A stretch of DNA of 41,271 nucleotides from Alphaproteobacteria bacterium (GTDB taxonomy: Bacteria > Pseudomonadota > Alphaproteobacteria > RF32 > CAG-239): assembly GCA_017626035.1 (NCBI GenBank), contig JAGAJR010000016.1, positions 1 through 41,271 on the forward strand. The letters are read 5' to 3'. Made by a program: the position numbers and the translations under genes. Each line of letters starts with the position of its first letter. Within the stretch, counting starts at the first letter, position 1. Positions 26,266-33,255 of this stretch are shown here, one piece after another. Under the pieces are notes generated by a model. That model saw nothing but the letters and a program-made list of their open reading frames with translations, did not search any database and had not been told where the DNA came from.

Positions 26266-27578
26266 CTTCGTTCTCCTTGATTTGACATTGCCAATGTTGC
26301 GTGCGACCAGTCAATAGAGTTGTTATCTTGTGGAACATATTCAGCCCTGCTGTAACGATTCCTCAGCCCTTTTTCATATTTTTGATAAGCTTCCGGATTT
26401 TCCTTCAGTTTCTTGTCTAAGAATTTTAATCGAGCGTCTTTTATGGCATTTACAAATATTTCGCCTTCCGTATTATTGCAGTTGTTTACGAACTCAGGCA
26501 TATCCCGCAGATTTTTCGGTCGCTTGTCTTCATTTTCTCCGCGGTGTTTCAAAACGGCACAATATCCCTGTTTCAGAAAACCTCTCATAGTTTCATAATC
26601 GTGGTTATATGCCACATCCAACATCAGTTTTGCAACAGATTCATTTTCTATCCGGTCAATTTTGTATTGCTCATAAAAACCGACGCGGATAATGGTTAAG
26701 GCATTTTCTTTGGTTAAATCTTTCAATTTCTCCGGCATTTGGTCGGCGTATTTAGGATAATTCTTTTTAAAGTTTTCCAGCGTGGAATTAATGACGCCGA
26801 AATGTGTTTCCTGATCAATCTGCTTTTTTGTGGCATATCCGCCTTCCTCTCCCAGAAGGGCGGCGGCAACATTCTTAAATCGTTCTTCGGGGCTTGATAT
26901 TCCTTTTTTCGGTTTGGAAACTTGCTCCTGTTTGTCTTGTATTTTGTCTTGGCTTTTTTCGGAACATTTTGAAAACCAAGAGGCAAATAAAATGCTTCCG
27001 GCAGCTAATCCGACGGCTATTTTCCGGTTAAACTTGAAATGTCCGGTTTTGTTTTGTGTTAAAGCGGCGGCCGGTTGAGGTTTTGGGCGGGAAACCGGGC
27101 GATTGCCAGGCGTTTTTTGCGGTTCTTTTTTCTTTTGAAGGATTTCTTTTTTCAGCTGGTTAAAAGCTGAAGTTTCAATTTGTACAAATTTAGGGTTTAG
27201 CCCCAGTTCTTTGGCCAGTAAATGGGCTTTAACCGCATTGTCATATCTTTTGAAACAATCTGCAAGAATATAGTCTTTCTGTTCGGCTTCCGAAAGGTTT
27301 CTGGCTTCATAAGGAACGGGAAACTGGATATTGTCAAACCAAACGAATTTAGGTTCTTTCTGATGAGCCTCATAAGGACTCATGATTGCATAAACATTCT
27401 CATCCGTGTGATTGAAAAAATCCACCTTGAAATTATCGGTTGCTTCCTTTTCATTACTGTATTTCAAAGCATAAACAAAAGGCATTAAAACGTCTTTGCC
27501 GTTAATTTTCACATACAAAGGTTCTTCTAACGCCCGTTCATATTCGCTGATAAGATAAGTATGCAGATTTTTATCCAT
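26262..27578 (-). CDS. Membrane-anchored GH108-like muramidase with cytosolic N-terminal domain
   Basis: The start ATG at 27576-27578 has an excellent site (GAGGGG, six to seven bases away); a longer frame from 27605 is rejected. In 438 residues, about 1-150 form a soluble domain I cannot name, followed by a Pro/Lys-rich linker. One membrane helix lies at about 187-201 (IAVGLAAGSILFASWF) with basic residues before it, so the N-terminus should be inside. A domain from about 230 resembles glycoside hydrolase family 108 / secretion-activator lysozymes: LLGEEGGY (242-248) holds the likely catalytic Glu, followed by ETHFGVINSTL, where the family has a T-x-GIT pattern, and MLDVAYNHDYETM. The predicted role is local peptidoglycan cleavage in the periplasm. 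GH108 enzymes are common in phages, but no phage gene is near. It is coupled to the gene at 25672. Confidence 0.7.
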   Translation of the reverse strand: MDKNLHTYLISEYERALEEPLYVKINGKDVLMPFVYALKYSNEKEATDNFKVDFFNHTDENVYAIMSPYEAHQKEPKFVWFDNIQFPVPYEARNLSEAEQKDYILADCFKRYDNAVKAHLLAKELGLNPKFVQIETSAFNQLKKEILQKKKEPQKTPGNRPVSRPKPQPAAALTQNKTGHFKFNRKIAVGLAAGSILFASWFSKCSEKSQDKIQDKQEQVSKPKKGISSPEERFKNVAAALLGEEGGYATKKQIDQETHFGVINSTLENFKKNYPKYADQMPEKLKDLTKENALTIIRVGFYEQYKIDRIENESVAKLMLDVAYNHDYETMRGFLKQGYCAVLKHRGENEDKRPKNLRDMPEFVNNCNNTEGEIFVNAIKDARLKFLDKKLKENPEAYQKYEKGLRNRYSRAEYVPQDNNSIDWSHATLAMSNQGERR

Positions 27579-27620
27579 AGAAGTCCCCTCGTAAAAATAA
27601 TACACCCACTATACAATGAT

Positions 27621-27649
27621 AAAATATTTTTGTCTATATTTTTGTGCAA
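27621..27649 (-). promoter_or_regulatory. Promoter of the muramidase operon
   Basis: On the minus strand TTGCAC (27649-27644) and TATTTT (27626-27621) are 17 bases apart, about 45 bases before the start codon. This is the same TTGC-type -35 as at the giant gene. Confidence 0.5.
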
Positions 27650-27654
27650 AAAAA

Positions 27655-27690
27655 CAAAAGAAAACCCGCCCTTAATTTAAGAGCGGGTTG
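27655..27690 (-). terminator. Rho-independent terminator after tsf
   Basis: Read on the minus strand, AACCCGC(T)CTTAAA pairs with TTAAGGGCGGGTT and runs into TTTTCTTTTG. It lies about 15 bases after the tsf stop. Confidence 0.9.
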
Positions 27691-27703
27691 AATTTTAAGC
27701 TGA

Positions 27704-28630
27704 TTATTTTGCCAACTGAGCGGCAACTTCGGCAGCGAAGTCTTCTTCTTTTTTCTGTAAGCCTTCACCCAGTTTGAAGTAAGCATATTCAGTCAGTTTA
27801 ATATCTGTGCCGAGTTCTTTGGCAACATCTGCGATAACGGCCTTAACCTTCTTGTCCGGATCCATAATGTAAGCCTGTTCTTCAAGAACAACTTCGTCAT
27901 AATATTTGCGAACGCGGCCTTCAACCATTTTTTCAATGATGTTTTCCGGTTTTCCGGAAGCTTTAGCCTGTTCTGCGAAAATAGATTTTTCGTGTTCAAC
28001 GGCAGCCGGATCAACGGAAGCGATGTTTAAGAACTGTGGCTGGGAAGCGGCAATGTGCATAGCGATATGTTTGCCGAGTTCAGCGAGTTTAGCTTTGTCG
28101 CCTTTGGATTCCAAAGCAACCAAAACGCCGATTTTACCAACATTCGGGCAAGCGGCATTGTGAATATAAGAAGCAACCACACCGTCATTGACTTCAACCA
28201 GTTTGGCACGACGCAGATTCATGTTTTCGCCGATTTTTGCAATCATGTCGGTCAGGCGTTCTTCAAAAGTTTTACCGCATTTAGGGCAATTGAAAGATTT
28301 CATTTCACAAACATCACCGTGGCTTCTCAAAGCAACGATTGCCGCATCGGCAACATATTCCTGAAAGATATCGTTTTTGGCAACGAAGTCTGTTTCTGAG
28401 TTAACTTCGACAACGGCACCTTTGTTTCCTTCAACGGCAACGGCAACCAAACCTTCTGCGGCAATACGGCTTGCTTTTTTAGCGGCACTGGCAAGGCCTT
28501 TTTTACGCAGCCAGTCGATAGCTTGTTCCATATCTCCGTTTGTTTCGGTAAGTGCTTTTTTGCAGTCCAACATACCGGCACTTGTTGTCTCTCTCAATTC
28601 CTTAACCATAGCGGCAGTAATATTTGTCAT
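27704..28630 (-). CDS. tsf: Elongation factor Ts, with an unusual cysteine cluster
   Basis: EF-Ts recycles EF-Tu from GDP to GTP form. The 308-residue protein has the N-terminal UBA-like domain (VKELRETTSAGMLDCKKALT) and the EF-Tu-contacting motif TDFVAKND at 80-87. The dimerisation domains follow, with LTDMIAKIGENMNLRRA (126-142). Between them, where relatives have a short variable loop, this protein has CEMKSFNCPKCGKTFEERL with Cys108, Cys115 and Cys118. A CxxC of this kind is not part of the usual family description and could bind zinc or be redox-active (inference). The start has AGAGGA nine bases upstream. It follows rpsB in the standard order. Confidence 0.96.
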   Translation of the reverse strand: MTNITAAMVKELRETTSAGMLDCKKALTETNGDMEQAIDWLRKKGLASAAKKASRIAAEGLVAVAVEGNKGAVVEVNSETDFVAKNDIFQEYVADAAIVALRSHGDVCEMKSFNCPKCGKTFEERLTDMIAKIGENMNLRRAKLVEVNDGVVASYIHNAACPNVGKIGVLVALESKGDKAKLAELGKHIAMHIAASQPQFLNIASVDPAAVEHEKSIFAEQAKASGKPENIIEKMVEGRVRKYYDEVVLEEQAYIMDPDKKVKAVIADVAKELGTDIKLTEYAYFKLGEGLQKKEEDFAAEVAAQLAK

Positions 28631-28668
28631 TGTAAATTTTCCTCTATATGAAATTTTTTTAAACTAGT

Positions 28669-28698
28669 GTGGCGACATTATCGAAATAACATCGCCAC
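28669..28698 (-). promoter_or_regulatory. Hairpin between rpsB and tsf
   Basis: GTGGCGA pairs with TCGCCAC, and the pairing continues (with two wobbles) to a TTCG tetraloop when read on the minus strand, giving a 13-pair stem. A weak T-poor tail follows, so it is more likely a processing, stability or attenuation element than a full terminator. Confidence 0.5.
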
Positions 28699-28736
28699 GA
28701 AAGTCTTTAAGAAATAAACCTAGATGATTTTAAGGA

Positions 28737-29537
28737 TTATTCTTCAACAGCTTCAGCTTCCGCAGCAGCTTTCTTTGAAGTTCTTTTTCTGGCTGGTTTT
28801 GCAGCAGCTTCAACAACTTCTTCGACCTTAACGCCCTGAGCGGCGATTTCGGCCTGCATACCGTCTAATACGGCAGAAGAAAGCAGTTCGCAGTAGAACT
28901 GGATGGCTCGGATAGCATCATCATTACCAGGAACCGGCAAATCAACTTCGTTAGGGTTAGCGTTTGTATCGCAGATACCGATAACCGGAATACCGAGTTT
29001 TTTAGCTTCTTTGATAGCCAAAGATTCTTTAGGGGTATCAATGATGAACAGAAGGTCAGGCTGACCGCCCATGTTCATAATACCGCCGAGTTCTTGGTTC
29101 AATTTTTCTTGCTCTTTTTTCAGGTTCAACATTTCTTTCTTGGTGTAACCTGTGTAAGCATTGTTAGCTTCCATTTCGTTTAATTTAACGAGACGGGAGA
29201 TTGATTTATGTACTGTTTTCCAGTTAGTGAGCATACCGCCCAACCAACGATGGTTAACATAATACTGGCCGCATCTTTCAGCGTTTTCTTTAACAATGTC
29301 CTGAGCTTGTCTTTTGGTACCGACAAACAAAACTTTACCGCCCTGTGCAGCAATGTCTTTGGCTGTAGCCAAAGCTGTATAAAGCATAGGGTAAGTTTTC
29401 TGCAAGTCGATAATGTGGATGTTATCTTTTTTTCCATAGATGTATGGAGCCATTTGCGGATTCCAACGACGAGCGTGGTGTCCGAAGTGTACGCCAGCTT
29501 CAATCATCTGACGCAAAGTAAATGTAGGAAGAGTCAT
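28737..29537 (-). CDS. rpsB: 30S ribosomal protein S2
   Basis: S2 joins the small subunit late and helps recruit S1. The ATG at 29535-29537 ([20 protein letters not shown]) follows AAGGA and matches the conserved family start. A longer open frame reaching 29618 runs through the structured leader and is rejected. The 266-residue product has [47 protein letters not shown] and [14 protein letters not shown]. It ends in an Ala/Lys/Glu-rich tail ([18 protein letters not shown]). It is the first gene of the rpsB-tsf unit. Confidence 0.97.
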   Translation of the reverse strand: MTLPTFTLRQMIEAGVHFGHHARRWNPQMAPYIYGKKDNIHIIDLQKTYPMLYTALATAKDIAAQGGKVLFVGTKRQAQDIVKENAERCGQYYVNHRWLGGMLTNWKTVHKSISRLVKLNEMEANNAYTGYTKKEMLNLKKEQEKLNQELGGIMNMGGQPDLLFIIDTPKESLAIKEAKKLGIPVIGICDTNANPNEVDLPVPGNDDAIRAIQFYCELLSSAVLDGMQAEIAAQGVKVEEVVEAAAKPARKRTSKKAAAEAEAVEE

Positions 29538-29540
29538 TAT

Positions 29541-29667
29541 TAATTCCTTTTTTCCAGTTAAACCTCCGCAGATTCTTAACCGCCGAAACGGCACCGGAGC
29601 GAGAGACCCGAAAGGCACCCCGCCATATCTGCGTGTGAAATTACGGTCGGCACCATTGCCGACAACG
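29541..29667 (-). promoter_or_regulatory. Structured rpsB 5' leader, candidate S2 autoregulatory element
   Basis: The transcript leader of about 125 bases is much richer in G and C than its surroundings. Near its 5' end TCGGCA and TGCCGA form a hairpin with loop ATGG. GCAGAT (29632-29627) and ATCTGC (29573-29568) close a domain of about 55 bases that contains GCCG-TTT-CGGC. The closing pair ends directly before GGAGG, close to the start region. S2 represses its own mRNA in other bacteria; that this leader does so is inference. Confidence 0.45.
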
Positions 29668-29673
29668 GTCTTT

Positions 29674-29702
29674 CTTGTATACGTAATTTATTAATTTTGC
29701 AA
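29674..29702 (-). promoter_or_regulatory. Promoter of rpsB
   Basis: On the minus strand TTGCAA (29702-29697) is 17 bases from TACAAG (29679-29674). An alternative -10, TATACA (29681-29676), gives 15 bases. Confidence 0.5.
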
Positions 29703-29738
29703 GTGTTTTTTCAGTTTGAATGCCAAAAAAATCATACC

Positions 29739-29771
29739 CCGGCTCAAAGGCGTTTTCAAGCCGGTGTTTTT
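29739..29771. repeat. Terminator-like inverted repeat between rpsB and parE promoters
   Basis: CCGGCT (29739-29744) pairs with AGCCGG (29759-29764), followed on the plus strand by TGTTTTTAT. No plus-strand gene lies upstream to be terminated. It may insulate the divergent rpsB and parE transcripts. Confidence 0.4.
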
Positions 29772-29804
29772 ATCAGATTTTTGTTTATGTTTGGTGTTTA
29801 ATCC

Positions 29805-29833
29805 TTGTCAAATCCGCAGGTTTGCTGTATTTT
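29805..29833 (+). promoter_or_regulatory. Promoter of parE
   Basis: TTGTCA (29805-29810), 17 bases, TATTTT (29828-29833). The parE start codon follows 30 bases later. Confidence 0.45.
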
Positions 29834-29863
29834 AGCGGCATTGAAAAAACTAAGGGTAAAAAA

Positions 29864-31852
29864 ATGTCTGATTTATTTGAAACAACGGCTCCGAAAGTTA
29901 CGGAATATTCGGCTCAGGATATTGAGGTGTTGGAAGGTCTGGAACCTGTCCGCCATCGTCCGGGCATGTATATCGGCGGAACGGACGAACAGGCTCTGCA
30001 TCATTTGGTTGCTGAGATTTTGGACAATTCCATGGATGAAGCCGTTGCCGGTTATGCCAACCATATTGAAGTCCGTTTGAATGCGGATAACTCCGTAACA
30101 ATCAGCGATAACGGCCGCGGTATTCCGGTTGACCCTCACCCGAGATATCCGAATATGTCGGCTTTGGAAGTTATCATGACCATGCTTCACTCCGGCGGTA
30201 AGTTCGGCGGCGGAGCTTATAAGGTTTCCGGTGGCTTGCACGGGGTGGGCCTTTCGGTCGTCAATGCTTTGTCCGAAAATCTGATTGTAGAAATCGCCCG
30301 TGATAAAAAATTATATCGTCAGACCTATTCCAAGGGAAAACCTACCTCTAAGCTGGAACTGGTTGGTAATGCCCCGAACCGTCGGGGAACTTCGGTTACG
30401 TTTAAGCCGGATCCTGAAATTTTCGGAGCGGCATCGACATTCAGTCCGAACAAAATTTATCGCATGGCTCGTTCCAAGGCCTTTTTGTTTAAAGGCATCC
30501 ATATTTTCTGGAAATGTGCTCCGGAAGTTTTAAGTGAAGGGGATGTAACCCCTCAGGAAATGGAATTGCATTTTCCGAACGGCTTAAAGGACTTTTTAAA
30601 TTATCAAATCGGTTCCCGGACAACGATTAACCGTGCTCCTTTCTCCGGAGACACTGTCTTGGCAAATGACGAGGGACGTGTGGAATGGTCCGTAACCTGG
30701 CCGGAAGATGAAAACGGCTTTTGCTATTCTTATTGCAATACGGTAATTACTCCGCAGGGCGGAACGCACGAAACCGGTTTCAAGTCCGCATTGATTCGCG
30801 GTTTAAAGGAATATGCCGAAATGGCTAACATTAAAAAAGCTTCAGGCGTTACTGCGGAAGACTTTTTGAGCGATGCCTGCGTCATGCTTTCCGTTTTTAT
30901 CCGTGATCCGCAGTTCCAAGGGCAGACAAAAGATAAGCTGACCTCAAATAAAGCTGTCCGTCTGGTAGAACAAGCCGTTAAAGATTCGTTTGACCACTGG
31001 CTTTCCTCTGATTTGGAAAATGCTACGGCCTTATTGGAATATGTGATTGACCGAGCCGAAGCCCGCAAGAAAAAGAAAGAAGAAAAAGTTCAGAACCGCA
31101 AAACGCCGACCAAGAAACTCCGTCTTCCGGGAAAACTGGCCGATTGTTCGCAAGCGGCTGCCGAGAATACTGAAATCTTCATCGTCGAGGGAGATTCCGC
31201 CGGTGGTTCTGCCAAACAAGGCCGTGACAGAATGACTCAGGCTATTTTGCCTTTGAGAGGTAAAATTTTGAACGTAGCCAGTGCTTCTTTGGATAAAATT
31301 ACCCAGAACCAGGAAATCAAAGACATGATTGAGGCTCTGGGATGCGGAATAAAAGATAATTATAAAGAAGAAAATCTCCGTTATGAAAAAATCATCATTA
31401 TGACCGATGCGGATGTCGACGGAGCCCATATTGCGTCTTTGTTAATGACTTTCTTCTATCAGCAAATGCCGAAATTGATTGAAAACGGACACTTGTTCAT
31501 TGCCACGCCGCCGTTATATAAAATTTCTGTCGGCGGTAAGAATTTCTATGCTCTGGATGATGAAGATAAAGACCGTATTCTGAAAAAAGAAGTTAAAGGC
31601 AACCAAAAGCCGGATATCAGCCGTTTCAAAGGCTTGGGAGAAATGAGTGCCCAGCAGTTGAAAGAAACGACTATGGATAAGAAAAATCGGATGCTTTTGA
31701 AAGTTCTTATTCCGAATACGTCAACGGAAGAAGGTAAAGAAGAAGCTTTTGAAACCCGTCGTCAGGTAGAACGCTTAATGGGTAAAAATCCGGAACCTCG
31801 TTTCAAATTCATTATTGAACGTGCCAAGTTTGTTGATGATTTGGATATCTGA
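29864..31852 (+). CDS. parE: DNA topoisomerase IV subunit B
   Basis: ParE is the ATPase subunit of topoisomerase IV, which with ParC decatenates daughter chromosomes. The start ATG at 29864 follows AAGGG by seven bases; a longer frame from 29720 is rejected. Of 662 residues, the GHKL ATPase part shows EILDNSMDEAVAGYA, DNGRGIPVDPH and GGLHGVGLSVVNA. The transducer and Toprim domains follow, with EGDSAGGSAKQGRDR and TDADVDGAHIASLL. Length, the absence of the GyrB insert, and the C-terminus RFKFIIERAKFVDDLDI favour ParE over GyrB. Its stop overlaps the next start (TGATG). Confidence 0.92.
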   Translation: MSDLFETTAPKVTEYSAQDIEVLEGLEPVRHRPGMYIGGTDEQALHHLVAEILDNSMDEAVAGYANHIEVRLNADNSVTISDNGRGIPVDPHPRYPNMSALEVIMTMLHSGGKFGGGAYKVSGGLHGVGLSVVNALSENLIVEIARDKKLYRQTYSKGKPTSKLELVGNAPNRRGTSVTFKPDPEIFGAASTFSPNKIYRMARSKAFLFKGIHIFWKCAPEVLSEGDVTPQEMELHFPNGLKDFLNYQIGSRTTINRAPFSGDTVLANDEGRVEWSVTWPEDENGFCYSYCNTVITPQGGTHETGFKSALIRGLKEYAEMANIKKASGVTAEDFLSDACVMLSVFIRDPQFQGQTKDKLTSNKAVRLVEQAVKDSFDHWLSSDLENATALLEYVIDRAEARKKKKEEKVQNRKTPTKKLRLPGKLADCSQAAAENTEIFIVEGDSAGGSAKQGRDRMTQAILPLRGKILNVASASLDKITQNQEIKDMIEALGCGIKDNYKEENLRYEKIIIMTDADVDGAHIASLLMTFFYQQMPKLIENGHLFIATPPLYKISVGGKNFYALDDEDKDRILKKEVKGNQKPDISRFKGLGEMSAQQLKETTMDKKNRMLLKVLIPNTSTEEGKEEAFETRRQVERLMGKNPEPRFKFIIERAKFVDDLDI

Positions 31853-32322
31853 TGATTCGTTCTTTTCATTCTGAAGATACGGATAAGCTGGTTGCCCTTT
31901 GGCTGGAAACGTCAGTTTCCGCCCATCCTTTTATTTCTGAAGAATATTGGCGGAAAAATGTCGGCTTTGTCCGGACAGTTTGTTTGCCTCAGGCTCAAAC
32001 TTATGTTTTTGAAGACAAACATCAACTGAAAGGATTTATTTCCGTCTTGGATAAAGGGCATGTCGGAGCATTGTTTGTCGGAGAAAAATATCGGGGACAA
32101 AAAATCGGCGGCAAATTAATGAATTTTGTAAAAAAACGGTTTTCCCACCTAACCTTAAATGTGTATGTAAAAAATATTCGTGCCGTGTCTTTTTATCAAA
32201 AATGCGGTTTCAAAATCATCTCGGAACAAACGGATACCTCAACCGGAGAAAAAGAATTGGTAATGAGTTGGGCTCTTGGTTGCAAAAGCGGTTTTCAAAA
32301 ACGTTTTCAGGGGGATTCTTAA
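31852..32322 (+). CDS. GNAT-family N-acetyltransferase, YjaB/YiaC-like
   Basis: The 156-residue product has the GNAT fold, transferring an acetyl group from acetyl-CoA to an amine. The N-terminal MIRSFHSEDTDKLVALWLET, the AHPFISEEYW segment and the CoA-binding loop GEKYRGQKIGGKLMNF (Q/R-x-x-G-x-G/A type) resemble YjaB/YiaC. The final AVSFYQKCGFKIISE motif is typical. The substrate is unknown; YiaC acts as a lysine acetyltransferase. The start codon overlaps the parE stop by one base, so it is translated from the parE mRNA, and a terminator follows. Confidence 0.88.
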   Translation: MIRSFHSEDTDKLVALWLETSVSAHPFISEEYWRKNVGFVRTVCLPQAQTYVFEDKHQLKGFISVLDKGHVGALFVGEKYRGQKIGGKLMNFVKKRFSHLTLNVYVKNIRAVSFYQKCGFKIISEQTDTSTGEKELVMSWALGCKSGFQKRFQGDS

Positions 32323-32324
32323 AA

Positions 32325-32367
32325 TAAAAAAGGCCTGTTGTCTTAAAAGAACAACAGGCGAATTTTT
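32325..32367. terminator. Bidirectional terminator between the acetyltransferase and small membrane protein genes
   Basis: GCCTGTTGT (32333-32341) pairs with ACAACAGGC (32351-32359). T tracts follow on both strands (TTTTTTT on plus, TTTTTTATTTT on minus), so it serves both convergent units. Confidence 0.88.
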
Positions 32368-32380
32368 TTAAGAGCTTCCC

Positions 32381-32692
32381 TTAATCTTTTATTCCGATAA
32401 TTTTATCGCTGATTTCAGCCTCTGTAGTGCCGAATATCCATGCGATAACCATGAATATCAGGGCGAAAATAAAAGCTATCACAAAGATGCTAATGAATGA
32501 GGCAGCAATCTTGAGCCAATACGGAAGAAAACATAGGGGAAGAGGAAAGAAACACAACGCTATCAATGATAGCACAAACATTGCTCGACAAATTATCATT
32601 TGCCGAGTTTTGATTCCTGAATGATCCGGCAGAAAATAGAAACAAAATCCGCCAACAATCAGGATAATCAGACTGATAATTAAATTATTCAT
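32381..32692 (-). CDS. Small membrane protein, unknown function
   Basis: This 103-residue protein is almost wholly hydrophobic, with three likely helices at about 4-20, 35-55 and 62-90, and a short acidic tail (TTEAEISDKIIGIKD). There is no recognisable motif. It is downstream of the similar-sized membrane gene at 32705 by 12 bases and shares the bidirectional terminator. The ribosome binding site is poor, so translation may depend on the upstream gene. Confidence 0.55.
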   Translation of the reverse strand: MNNLIISLIILIVGGFCFYFLPDHSGIKTRQMIICRAMFVLSLIALCFFPLPLCFLPYWLKIAASFISIFVIAFIFALIFMVIAWIFGTTEAEISDKIIGIKD

Positions 32693-32704
32693 AGTTGTAT
32701 TTTT

Positions 32705-33046
32705 TTAATCAGAAACTTTTATCCACTCCCATAATGCTTTAAGCAAAAAGCAGAAACATACAAAAACAAGTACAATGGCAAAAATAGCAATCATAAAGGC
32801 TGCCACAGTTATACCTGTCATAAATATATTTACGATGTATTTGCCGAAAGCGTTAAGCGTCGTACTGTCGACACAGACATTAAGCGGAAAGATGATTAAA
32901 ACAGCCGCTGACAAAACAAACAGTCCTCTGAAAAAACGATTCCAAGAAAGACGCAGATCATTTTGAAAAAAACTAATAAGGGCGGAAAGAGCCGCCAGAG
33001 CCGCAAAAATAAGTTTTACGATCTCAAAGAAATCCAGTTGTTCCAT
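32705..33046 (-). CDS. Small membrane protein, unknown function
   Basis: This 113-residue hydrophobic protein begins MEQLDFFEIVKLIF and has about three helices: one near 8-27, one near 40-57 and a long one near 70-105. A charged break, FFQNDLRLSWNRFFRG, lies between the first two, and the gene at 32381 has a comparable basic break. The pair may be distant paralogues. No ribosome binding site of note. No function can be assigned. Confidence 0.55.
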   Translation of the reverse strand: MEQLDFFEIVKLIFAALAALSALISFFQNDLRLSWNRFFRGLFVLSAAVLIIFPLNVCVDSTTLNAFGKYIVNIFMTGITVAAFMIAIFAIVLVFVCFCFLLKALWEWIKVSD

Positions 33047-33205
33047 ACATTTTATGATTTTAAATTATTATTTTATGTTTTTAGCTTATCTCAAATGCAG
33101 CAATGTTCGTTTCCTTTATTTTTTACAATGATACATTCGGATAGTAATAAGTAATATGAAAACAAAGTAGTGTTTTTTGTCCAAACTGTCAATATGGAAT
33201 TTATA

Positions 33206-33236
33206 AAAACAAAAACCCCGCTTTTAAAGCGGGGTT
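33206..33236 (-). terminator. Rho-independent terminator of the lipoprotein gene
   Basis: AACCCCGCTTT pairs with AAAGCGGGGTT (33214-33236). Read on the minus strand it is followed by TTTGTTTTT. Confidence 0.92.
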
Positions 33237-33255
33237 AAGAAAAGCAATTAGATTC

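Noticed and set aside
26262-27578. Prophage lysozyme
   Set aside because: No holin, tail or capsid genes nearby, and the enzyme has a cytosolic domain and membrane anchor.
29538-29618. N-terminal extension of S2 (27 extra residues)
   Set aside because: It runs through the structured leader, and the family start with a good ribosome binding site is at 29537.
29720-29863. N-terminal extension of ParE
   Set aside because: It covers the proposed promoter and hairpin; MSDLFE at 29864 has the ribosome binding site and matches the family.
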